The notes beneath the pieces are model-generated. The model had not been told where the DNA came from and made no database searches. It was given only the letters and a program-made list of their open reading frames with translations. Positions 1 to 7,032 of a stretch of 22,723 nucleotides of DNA are shown here, in pieces. This stretch comes from Lachnospiraceae bacterium (lineage in GTDB: Bacteria; Bacillota_A; Clostridia; Lachnospirales; Lachnospiraceae): assembly GCA_028694115.1 (NCBI GenBank), contig JAQUUB010000069.1, forward strand, positions 1 to 22,723, read 5' to 3'. Each line of letters opens with the position of its first letter. Position 1 is the stretch's first letter. A program made the translations under genes and the position numbers.

Positions 1-3000
1 GAAAAAGCAATTGCAATTCCAGTTTCCTTCAATGGAAATAGTAAAGATTATAATTGTGGAAATGTAAGTGCAACAAAATTAGATTTATCCTTTCAGGTAT
101 CACCTTATGATGGAATTGATTTATCAAATCAAGTTGACGAAGTAATTGAGATTACTTTTGAGAAAGACAAATTAGATAATGCACTTAATAAATTTGTTAT
201 TTCTAATGAGAAATTATGGAACACAGAATTATATATTAATGCTTTTGTTTCTTTGGATGGTTTTTTTGATGGAGAAAATGAATTAAAAACCGTTGATTTT
301 CCTTCTTATAGTTTTAGAATATCAAAAGAGGGAGCGGATTATTGTCTCAATGCTCTGAATGATCTAAATGATGAAAAAAATTATTATGACATTTTTATAG
401 ATAATAGTACCGTAGAAAATAAAACTGTTACTTTTTTATTAGATTTTCCGATATTAGAAAATGGAGACTTTAATACAAAATATTCACCTGAAAAAATGAG
501 ATTATCTTTTGATTTCTATTCAAATAATTTTATTTATGATGGTTCTGTTACAATAAATAGATTAGCATTGCGCGCATTTGATGTATCAAATAAAAATGTT
601 GCATGGTCTATAAATGATTTGAGCTCTATTTCCTATAACAAAGCAGAGAGTAAGCTTTATAAACACCAATTTGATAATACAAATCATAAAAAATTGGAAA
701 ATGAAGGTGACTTACCAGGTGGATGGTATTCCATAGAAAAATCATTTGATCAGAATTATAATACTGAGGGTTCTTTCACGATTAGTGCAAACAATATCTT
801 TTTTAATGATGATTTTAAAGATGGTGGATATTTACAGAACTCCTTTACACTTGATGGTAATTTTAAAAATGATGAAAATAATAAATATTCTATGGATACC
901 CTATCTGGAAGCACGATAGAAGAAGAAATCATTTTGCCAAATGAATTATTCGAGAATGGTAATTTCCCAGAGGATGCATCTATGGATTTCTATACAAACT
1001 TATCTTTTTTTAATCAAGATAATTATTGGGTTCGATTAGAAAAGGAAAATGGAAATCCTGTATTAAACTATTATACTAGAGAAAATGATAATGAAGTGAA
1101 AGTTGATGGTAGTAAAGCATCATCACTTGGTCAATTAGTAATTACCAATAAAAATAATTATAAAATCTTACATATCGAATTACCAGTAGGAATTCCATTT
1201 AATGAAAACATAGAAGATAATAATATAAATATAAATACAAGAATAGAAGGAGATTGCATTCAATATCAAGGAAATTTCTTTTGCTCGGGATTTTGCTTAA
1301 AAAAAGGGCAGGAGTGTTTTGCAGAATATTACCCAAATAAATATCTACCTATTGCTCCAACTAAGAATATCAGTAGCTTAGGTACAAGACATAACTTTGG
1401 AAATGCAAAAACAAATCCAGGTGTTATTTATGAAATCTACGATAATGCTTCTTTAGAAACTATTGATGATGGAACTACAATTCTAAAAGGTATGCCAGTT
1501 GTATTTGATAAAGAAAATTCATTAATTGAAAATATGAATGGGTGTACTACACAATTTCAACCGAATAATGAAAGCATTTCTACCAATAATCTAGCTTCTT
1601 TGAATATACGGATTCCAAAGGAACTAATGGATCTCTATGGAAAGGATGGCATCCGTATCCAACCCTATGTTAATTATGCTACAAATGTTTCGGAAAACAA
1701 ATGGATTAATCCAAACTGTGATAAAATCACCGTTCTTACCAAACAAAATGGGGAGATTGTTGCACAGGTATTTAAAGACTGTGATTTTGCGGCTGGTGGT
1801 AACTATAATAAAAAGAGTCATTTAATTGCCACAAATACAGTAAGTTTTAACGAAGCAGATTCCTATTATGATGTTTCTGTTAGCACAAATGTAATATATA
1901 ACGACCAGAATTTAGATACGGAAGATATAGAGATCATAGGATTTGATTGTAATGTAGTTCCAGTGTATACAAGTGAAAGTGTTCAATCTATGTTTTATGT
2001 TTCAGAATACTCTTTAAAAGACAGTCTTAATCATGAATATCTGACAAATGTAAAAGAATCTTTTTCGAAGTATAATTTTTGTGATCGTCAAAGCATAAAT
2101 ACATTTTTTACGAACTATGCTTTTGGTAAATCGCAGTATCAAAATATTTATACAATCAATTATGAATTAAATGATACGGAGGATTCAAAAGCAATTAATC
2201 CTAGTGAAAATATAACAAAATATAACGAGAACGTAGTATTTGAATTAAAAGAACCTTCGAGAACAGGATATACCTTTGAAGGCTGGTATTCTGATGCGGA
2301 GTTACTAACACCTGTTTCTATTTTGAAAAATCAGGATGCAACGGTATATGCCTCTTGGAAAAAGATAAACAATAATTTGCAGGTAAGTTTTGTCAATAGT
2401 ACCCAAAGTCCTGTATATACGGGTTCTTTTATTCGTCCAGCAGTTATCGTAACAACAACTGTTAACACCAAAAAGGTCACATTAAAACAAAACTCTGATT
2501 ATACAGTTTCGTATAAAAATAATAGAGAAGTTGGGACAGCACAGGTCATTATTACAGGTATTAATGGCTATGAAGGAAGTATTTCAAAATCCTTTTCCAT
2601 TACCCCTGCATCAATTTCATCAAATGAAATTAAAGTATCAGATATTGGAACGGTGAGCTATAACAAGGCATCATGCACACCAGAACCAACTATTTATTAT
2701 TATGGATATCCCTTAGTAAAAGATAAAGATTACGAATTATCCTATGCTAATAATACTACGTCTGGTAATAATGCTACCATACATATTAAAGGTATAAAAA
2801 ACTTTTCTGGTACAAAGGATGTTTTTTTTACAATCGAATCTAATTCCTCTAAACTTGATATTGGACTAGGTTCTTTCCAATTAGATACTAATACTCAGAA
2901 GCTATTAAATAAAACCTATACCTTTACAGGCAAAGAACAGAAGCCTAATATTAAATCTTTGAGTCTAAATGGTAAGAAACTAAGTGTAAATAAGCAGTAT

Positions 3001-3690
3001 AAGCTTGTTTATGAAAATAATATTCATGCTGGAACAGCCACCGTTAAAGCAATTGGTATTGGGGATTACATAGGAATCGGTACGATTAGAAGCTTTCCTA
3101 TTAAACCAAGGTTAATTACAGCTGCAAAAATTACCGTTCCTGCTACCGTTTCCTATACAGGCAAAGCAATTAGTAATATTCCTGTTGTTGTTACTGACGG
3201 AAAGAATGTCTTAAGAGAAGGAGAGGACTATCAGGTAACGTTCAAACCACTTGTAAGTACTTTATTTGACCGATGGATGGGAAATACCAGAGTTTCCATT
3301 GCAGTCACTGCCATTGAAGGAAATGGGCACGACTATGTGAATAAGTATTACAAGAAAAAGGGTATTTCCATGGTTAAGCCATTTACCAAAAACATTTATA
3401 TAGCGAAATGCAATTTAAATAGTAAGACGGCAACCGTCAAAATGTCTGTCGTTGAGTCTGATGGTAAGCCTGTTTCTTCTCTTGATGAAGAATGTGTTCC
3501 AATGGTACAGGTAACATACAACGATACCGTTCTTGAAAATGGAATGAAAAAGGATTATATTCTTTCTTACAAAATTAATAGCAAGAAAAAAACTGTAACA
3601 ATTACAGCAAAAGCAACGAGCGATGGTAATTATAAGGGAAAGATTGTAAGAACGTTTCCTTTGATTGATACAGGAGAAGAGGACGATTGA
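1..3690 (+). CDS. Large surface/secreted repeat protein, 5' end outside window
   Basis: The frame is open from the first base to the TGA at 3688-3690, so about 1229 residues of a longer protein are visible. The first in-frame start-like codon (TTG at 253) has no ribosome binding site and is not a true start. The first ~715 residues are Asn/Asp/Ser/Tyr-rich and probably beta-rich; I do not recognise a catalytic domain. An InlB/Listeria-Bacteroides repeat follows (nt ~2149-2370, with the hallmark GYTFEGWYSD and a closing ATVYASWKK). About five Ig-like repeats fill the rest to the C-terminus. Such repeats are usual in extracellular proteins of Firmicutes. The protein ends in an acidic tail (DTGEEDD), and I see no LPXTG anchor or C-terminal membrane helix, so any anchoring must lie upstream. 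An adhesin or matrix-like role is inference. A terminator follows. Confidence 0.85.
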   Translation, partial: EKAIAIPVSFNGNSKDYNCGNVSATKLDLSFQVSPYDGIDLSNQVDEVIEITFEKDKLDNALNKFVISNEKLWNTELYINAFVSLDGFFDGENELKTVDFPSYSFRISKEGADYCLNALNDLNDEKNYYDIFIDNSTVENKTVTFLLDFPILENGDFNTKYSPEKMRLSFDFYSNNFIYDGSVTINRLALRAFDVSNKNVAWSINDLSSISYNKAESKLYKHQFDNTNHKKLENEGDLPGGWYSIEKSFDQNYNTEGSFTISANNIFFNDDFKDGGYLQNSFTLDGNFKNDENNKYSMDTLSGSTIEEEIILPNELFENGNFPEDASMDFYTNLSFFNQDNYWVRLEKENGNPVLNYYTRENDNEVKVDGSKASSLGQLVITNKNNYKILHIELPVGIPFNENIEDNNININTRIEGDCIQYQGNFFCSGFCLKKGQECFAEYYPNKYLPIAPTKNISSLGTRHNFGNAKTNPGVIYEIYDNASLETIDDGTTILKGMPVVFDKENSLIENMNGCTTQFQPNNESISTNNLASLNIRIPKELMDLYGKDGIRIQPYVNYATNVSENKWINPNCDKITVLTKQNGEIVAQVFKDCDFAAGGNYNKKSHLIATNTVSFNEADSYYDVSVSTNVIYNDQNLDTEDIEIIGFDCNVVPVYTSESVQSMFYVSEYSLKDSLNHEYLTNVKESFSKYNFCDRQSINTFFTNYAFGKSQYQNIYTINYELNDTEDSKAINPSENITKYNENVVFELKEPSRTGYTFEGWYSDAELLTPVSILKNQDATVYASWKKINNNLQVSFVNSTQSPVYTGSFIRPAVIVTTTVNTKKVTLKQNSDYTVSYKNNREVGTAQVIITGINGYEGSISKSFSITPASISSNEIKVSDIGTVSYNKASCTPEPTIYYYGYPLVKDKDYELSYANNTTSGNNATIHIKGIKNFSGTKDVFFTIESNSSKLDIGLGSFQLDTNTQKLLNKTYTFTGKEQKPNIKSLSLNGKKLSVNKQYKLVYENNIHAGTATVKAIGIGDYIGIGTIRSFPIKPRLITAAKITVPATVSYTGKAISNIPVVVTDGKNVLREGEDYQVTFKPLVSTLFDRWMGNTRVSIAVTAIEGNGHDYVNKYYKKKGISMVKPFTKNIYIAKCNLNSKTATVKMSVVESDGKPVSSLDEECVPMVQVTYNDTVLENGMKKDYILSYKINSKKKTVTITAKATSDGNYKGKIVRTFPLIDTGEEDD
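2149..3670 (+). repeat. InlB B-repeat followed by about five Ig-like protein repeats
   Basis: The InlB-type repeat occupies about 2149-2370. The following units are at about 2371-2605, 2620-2840, 2915-3105, 3115-3405 and 3420-3670. The pattern is an opening YTG (for example VYTGS, YTFTGKEQKP, VSYTGKAI), a central DYTVSYKNN-like strand (DYELSYANN, QYKLVYENN, DYILSYKIN), then a GTAxVxITGxxxYxG-like strand and a final aromatic-x-I/L strand. The copies are strongly diverged at DNA level, so they are old repeats and not recent tandem duplications. Boundaries are approximate. Confidence 0.7.
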
Positions 3691-3713
3691 CATTAATAAT
3701 CAGGCATAGATTA

Positions 3714-3735
3714 TAGCTGAACAGCTAGTTTTTTT
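3714..3735 (+). terminator. Rho-independent terminator after the surface protein
   Basis: The dyad TAGCTG-AA-CAGCTA (3714-3727) is followed by G and seven T residues (3729-3735). It lies 23 bp after the stop codon. The stem is short, so strength is uncertain, but position and T-run fit an intrinsic terminator. Confidence 0.6.
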
Positions 3736-3749
3736 AAAGTTTATAAAAT

Positions 3750-3797
3750 TGTGACATTTCTGTGATATAACTGTGACATTTCAAGTCGAAATACATA
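3750..3797 (+). promoter_or_regulatory. Three tandem 11-bp TGTGA iterons upstream of the EF-hand gene
   Basis: TGTGACATTTC (3750-3760), TGTGATATAAC (3761-3771) and TGTGACATTTC (3772-3782) follow each other with no gap, giving an exact 11-bp period. Direct repeats at 11-bp spacing are the typical site for OmpR/PhoB-family response regulators, which bind head to tail (known for PhoB boxes). A possible -10, TACATA (3792-3797), lies just downstream with no good -35, which would suit activation from the iterons. An OmpR/PhoB-type regulator is encoded two genes on. That this regulator binds here is inference. Confidence 0.5.
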
Positions 3798-3858
3798 GCG
3801 GAATTCAAAAAAGAATAAATGAATTCTTTAGAACAACTCACAGAAAGGAGCATATATC

Positions 3859-4539
3859 ATGATTAACTCAATCAGTAGCAACCAGCAATACCAGTATCAG
3901 AATTATCAGAACCGTACCAAGACTTCTTCTAATTTGGAAGCCGAATTATTAAACATTTCTTCTACAAGTCTGGAGGATTTTTCCAGCACTGTTACTCCGG
4001 TAACTAGTGAAGAATATTCAGCATCTGATTTTATGGAAATGATGAAAAACGGCAAATCAGCACCCCCAAAGCCAGAGGAAGTCGATAGTGATACGGTATC
4101 AGAATATGATACGGATGGTGACGGAGTTCTTTCCGCAGAAGAGTATTCAGCTATGATGGAAGCTTATAAAGCAGATAAAAAAGAGCAGTCAGGTGACATT
4201 TCTTCCATTGATACAGATGGAGATGGAACGATATCAACGGATGAATACGACACGATGATATCCGAGATGGGAATTAAGGATGCATTAACATCGGATGAAT
4301 TCTTTAACCTCTATGATACGAATGAGGATGGTGAGATTTCTGCAGATGAAATGCCTGAACCCGGAACAGTCGGCGCATCAACAGCTTCATCCACTGAAAC
4401 AGACACTACGGATATCGATTCAACGAACATTTCAGCAGAGTACAGAAAGCTCATTATGCAGGCACTGGTAGCTTATGAAAGTAATTATGAATCTATGTTT
4501 GAGCAGGCGGATGGACCCCTCTTAAGTAATCAGGCATAG
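3859..4539 (+). CDS. EF-hand calcium-binding protein, three canonical loops
   Basis: This is a 226-residue acidic protein with three canonical 12-residue EF-hand loops: residues 84-95 (DTDGDGVLSAEE), 118-129 (DTDGDGTISTDE) and 153-164 (DTNEDGEISADE). Each has Asp at position 1, Gly at position 6, a hydrophobic residue at position 8 and Glu at position 12, so all three should bind Ca2+. The N-terminus is Gln/Asn/Tyr/Ser-rich and has no hydrophobic signal peptide or membrane helix. The protein is either cytosolic or exported by a route that does not need a cleaved signal. A Ser/Thr-rich linker (residues ~169-190) precedes a helical C-terminus. AGAAAGGAG lies 8-9 bp before the ATG. The gene is probably monocistronic, between the TGTGA iterons and a hairpin terminator. 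Its partner is unknown; a calcium-sensing or buffering role is inference. Confidence 0.85.
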   Translation: MINSISSNQQYQYQNYQNRTKTSSNLEAELLNISSTSLEDFSSTVTPVTSEEYSASDFMEMMKNGKSAPPKPEEVDSDTVSEYDTDGDGVLSAEEYSAMMEAYKADKKEQSGDISSIDTDGDGTISTDEYDTMISEMGIKDALTSDEFFNLYDTNEDGEISADEMPEPGTVGASTASSTETDTTDIDSTNISAEYRKLIMQALVAYESNYESMFEQADGPLLSNQA

Positions 4540-4555
4540 TTTGCGAAAGCAACCG

Positions 4556-4608
4556 GGCAGGAGATATTTTACGGACAAAATTTCTCCCGCCTTCTTTATG
4601 CCCTTTTT
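4556..4608 (+). terminator. Terminator after the EF-hand gene
   Basis: A long imperfect stem, GGC-a-GGAGA-t-ATTTT, pairs with AAAAT-t-TCTCC-c-GCC (4556-4591) around the loop ACGGAC. T-rich sequence follows, including a T-run ending near 4608. Just before it, TTGC-GAAA-GCAA (4541-4552) forms a small hairpin with a GNRA-type tetraloop. Confidence 0.65.
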
Positions 4609-4646
4609 TAGAAAATCTTCCCAAATTGTTATAAATATGATTTTCT

Positions 4647-4709
4647 TGTGAAAAAAATGTGTATTATGAGAAATTCGTTTTTTTTATGTTATGCTTTTAC
4701 ATAGCATAA
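4647..4709 (+). promoter_or_regulatory. Leader of the response regulator: TGTG pair and a 7-bp dyad
   Basis: TGTGA (4647-4651) and TGTGT (4658-4662) are spaced 11 bp apart, weakly echoing the three iterons at 3750. Further down, TTATGCT (4689-4695) and AGCATAA (4703-4709) form a perfect 7-bp inverted repeat with a 7-bp spacer, placed 22 bp before the ATG at 4732. It could be an operator or a leader hairpin. I cannot assign a convincing -35/-10 pair. Confidence 0.35.
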
Positions 4710-4731
4710 TAAAATACAAATAGGTGAACGC

Positions 4732-5451
4732 ATGTTAGAGAAAAAGAGAATTTTGCTGGTAGATGCCAACGATGCTGCCAGAGCTGAAGTAAAACAAAAT
4801 CTGGAAGAAAAAAATGCTATAGTTCTAGAAGCAATAGATGGAAAAACAGCCCTCGAATTATTCACAGAAAACAGTGAAAAAATAGATCTTCTGATAATCG
4901 ATGTGATGCTACCCATCTACGATGGATGGACAGTCTGTAGAGAAATCCGTAAGAAATCTAACATGCCTATTATTATACTTACAACCCGTAAAGATGACTT
5001 TGATGAAATCTATGGTTTTGAGATTGGAGCGGACGACTATATCCGAAAACCTATAAATCCAACCATTCTTTTAGTTAGAATTCAAGCTATATTTAAGCGT
5101 CTTTGTGCTGTGGATTCTGAAAAAAAACTTTGTTTTTCCAATCTGGAAATTGATGATAGCTCTCATCAGGTTCGAGTGGCTGAGAATGAGATTAACCTAA
5201 GTCCAAAAGAGTACAACATCCTTCTGACGCTGGTAGAAAACAATGGCAAGATCGTATCAAGAGAGGATCTGCTCCGGAAGGTTTGGGGCTATTATTATTA
5301 CGGTGGGCTACGCACCGTAGACACCCATATTAACCGTCTTCGTCTAAAACTGGGGCCCAGTGGAAATGATATTCATACCATTCATGGTTTTGGATATCGC
5401 TATGAGGGACTGCCCCAGCAAAGAGATGAGCATAATAAAAATACAAGATAA
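4732..5451 (+). CDS. OmpR/PhoB-family response regulator (orphan)
   Basis: This 239-residue protein has a receiver domain (residues ~5-118) and a winged-helix DNA-binding domain (~133-228, with the typical VDTHINRLRLKL recognition helix and a GFGYRYE wing). The phosphoacceptor is Asp57 (IIDVMLP), with the conserved Thr84 and Lys106 (RKP). One departure is visible: the metal-binding acidic pair normally following the first strand reads D11-A12, so the second acid is replaced by Ala, although D14 lies nearby. No histidine kinase gene is adjacent: the upstream gene encodes the EF-hand protein and the next one downstream, 14 bp away, is convergent. It is therefore an orphan regulator by context. 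The start has only a weak AGGTG site. Target genes are unknown; the TGTGA iterons at 3750 are a candidate site. Confidence 0.9.
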   Translation: MLEKKRILLVDANDAARAEVKQNLEEKNAIVLEAIDGKTALELFTENSEKIDLLIIDVMLPIYDGWTVCREIRKKSNMPIIILTTRKDDFDEIYGFEIGADDYIRKPINPTILLVRIQAIFKRLCAVDSEKKLCFSNLEIDDSSHQVRVAENEINLSPKEYNILLTLVENNGKIVSREDLLRKVWGYYYYGGLRTVDTHINRLRLKLGPSGNDIHTIHGFGYRYEGLPQQRDEHNKNTR

Positions 5452-5465
5452 TATTTCTACAGATG

Positions 5466-6467
5466 TTATGAAACTATTTTTTTTGCAAATGCCTTTATTT
5501 CATCTTCGTACGTTGTTATCAATTCATGACCTATCATTGTCAAATATTCCATTGCTTTTGGTGAAGCATCATCCATATCAGGAATGTCGTGGCTATTCTC
5601 TGCAATTTTTTCAATTCTAAGATAATTATCTTTGTTCTTCATGGAATCATAGAGCATTTTCAACTGGTAATCAACCGTTTGTTTATTTGCATCCATAAAA
5701 ATATGAAGGAGAGGATTGAACCAATCAATTAAACCCCATTTTTTTGTGTACTTACATGCATAAGAAATTTCTTTTGAAATATTACCAACGGAAAATATAT
5801 TTACTTGATCAACAGAAGTATAATGTGGCATTTTAATAGCTTCTACAAAAGCACACATACTGGGATTGTTACAGGAAATTCCACCATCAACCATACATAG
5901 CTTTTGATGGGTAATTGATTCAACGAGAACAGGTGGAAAATAGGTGGGAGCTGCTGCTGATGCAAGTACCGCATCTTTTAAATAAAAATCATCATCGGAA
6001 TCTTCTTTTGCTGAAATGGTATTAAAGAAAAATGCACTTCCTGTTTCAATATCGTAAGCTGGTATTAAGCAAGGCTTTCGTAGGTGAGAGAGCTTCACCA
6101 GTCCAAAATACTCGTTTAACAAACTGGAAAGATTCCCATTACTGTACTTACTACGATGCAAACCATATAATGACTTAAGACCATAACAACGTTTGTGCGT
6201 AAAAATCTCTTTTCCATGATCCTGATAGAGCTTCACAGCATCACTTGCTGTATATTTAATTCTGCCATAAGAATCTGGGCATAAATAGATTCCAGTTAAA
6301 ATAGAACCAGTGCTGGTACCGGCAATCAAATCAAAATAGTCCGAAATGTGTGCAGATTCGTTGCCACTGTATTGCTTTATTTCTTTTTCTAATTGTTCAA
6401 TTACAATTGCGGAAATTAATCCCTTCATTCCGCCGCCATCAATCGATAAGATGTTATAATTAGGCAT
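5466..6467 (-). CDS. Patatin-like phospholipase/acyl hydrolase
   Basis: This 333-residue protein has the full patatin catalytic set. The oxyanion-hole motif is DGGGMKG (residues 10-16). The nucleophile elbow is GTSTGS with Ser52 (G-x-S-x-G). The catalytic Asp194 lies in the DGG motif (MVDGGISCNNP). SAAAPTYFPP (~170-179) is also typical of the family. Patatins cleave acyl esters of phospholipids or other lipids; the substrate here cannot be read from sequence. There is no signal peptide, so it acts in the cytosol or at the inner membrane face. AGGA lies about 8 bp before the ATG. It is a single gene, convergent with the response regulator and divergent from the arsenic operon. Although it resembles patatin effectors of CBASS defence, no cyclase gene is nearby. 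Confidence 0.9.
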   Translation of the reverse strand: MPNYNILSIDGGGMKGLISAIVIEQLEKEIKQYSGNESAHISDYFDLIAGTSTGSILTGIYLCPDSYGRIKYTASDAVKLYQDHGKEIFTHKRCYGLKSLYGLHRSKYSNGNLSSLLNEYFGLVKLSHLRKPCLIPAYDIETGSAFFFNTISAKEDSDDDFYLKDAVLASAAAPTYFPPVLVESITHQKLCMVDGGISCNNPSMCAFVEAIKMPHYTSVDQVNIFSVGNISKEISYACKYTKKWGLIDWFNPLLHIFMDANKQTVDYQLKMLYDSMKNKDNYLRIEKIAENSHDIPDMDDASPKAMEYLTMIGHELITTYEDEIKAFAKKIVS

Positions 6468-6612
6468 AAGAAATCCTATATCTTTTATAATTATTATTAG
6501 TATATGTTCTTCACCACTTGTTGATCTTGGTGCGTTAATACTTTTAGTAACCTAATCTAAATTGGTACTACATGTTTTTTTATACATTTTTTACTCAAAA
6601 AAATATAAAGAT

Positions 6613-6665
6613 ATAGACAGATATCTATATTCGTATTATAATAAGTCACATAGACATTTGTCTAT
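6613..6665 (+). promoter_or_regulatory. Promoter of the arsenic operon embedded in two ArsR-type operators
   Basis: Operator 1 is ATAGACA-GA-TATCTAT (6613-6628, one mismatch). Operator 2 is the perfect inverted repeat ATAGACA-TT-TGTCTAT (6650-6665). Their centres are 37 bp apart. A strong promoter fits between them: -35 TAGACA (6614-6619, inside operator 1), a 17-bp spacer and -10 TATAAT (6637-6642). Operator 2 covers the expected transcription start. A repressor on either site would block RNA polymerase, as expected for ArsR/SmtB proteins. The first gene downstream encodes such a protein, so autoregulation is the likely reading. Confidence 0.8.
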
Positions 6666-6708
6666 ATCCAAATTGTAGCATTAAAGTACCAAAGGAGAAT
6701 TAGATGAT

Positions 6709-7032
6709 ATGGAAGATTACACTCAGTTTGCACCAATATTTAAAGCACTAGGAGACAGTACAAGGTTAAGAATCATAGAAATGCTTTCCTGTGGGGAATT
6801 GTGCGCCTGTGATATTTTAGAATCATTTCAGATAACACAGCCAACATTATCCTATCATATGAAGATATTAACGGATTGTGGTCTGGTGAAAAGTCATAAA
6901 GAAGGTTCCTGGATTCGTTATAGCAATAATACTGAGTTGATAGAAACAATCAAAGAATACTGGAACATCATTACAACAGAACAGGATGACTGTATCTGTA
7001 AAGAAATAAAGGAGGGTAAAAAATGCGAATAA
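6709..7032 (+). CDS. arsR: ArsR-family metalloid-responsive repressor (first copy)
   Basis: This 107-residue winged-helix protein has the arsenic-type motif ELCACDIL, whose C-x-C pair at the start of the recognition-helix region is the As(III)/Sb(III) site in classical ArsR. Metalloid binding releases the repressor from DNA. Further cysteines near the C-terminus (DDCIC, KKCE) may add ligands. The helix-turn-helix reads ITQPTLSYHMKILTDCGLV. AAGGAG precedes the ATG at 6709 by 11 bp; another ATG at 6704 is out of frame. The gene overlaps the next by 10 bp, so the two are translationally coupled. The paired operators immediately upstream are its probable targets. Confidence 0.92.
   Translation: MEDYTQFAPIFKALGDSTRLRIIEMLSCGELCACDILESFQITQPTLSYHMKILTDCGLVKSHKEGSWIRYSNNTELIETIKEYWNIITTEQDDCICKEIKEGKKCE

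Noticed and set aside
3697..4539. The 13-bp sequence TAATCAGGCATAG at 3697-3709 and again at the end of the EF-hand gene (4527-4539, coding NQA-stop)
   Set aside because: It could mark a lost tail of a duplicate EF-hand gene, but 13-bp matches are expected by chance in a window of this size and no flanking similarity extends it.
5466..6467. Patatin gene as a CBASS or other anti-phage effector
   Set aside because: The motifs fit patatin effectors, but no CD-NTase, accessory or other defence gene lies on either side; the neighbours are a response regulator and an arsenic operon.
6549..6591. Imperfect hairpin AGTAACC…GGTACT followed four bases later by T7 on the plus strand
   Set aside because: The stem needs a bulge and is AT-rich, no plus-strand gene ends there, and it is more likely chance in the patatin-arsR intergenic region.
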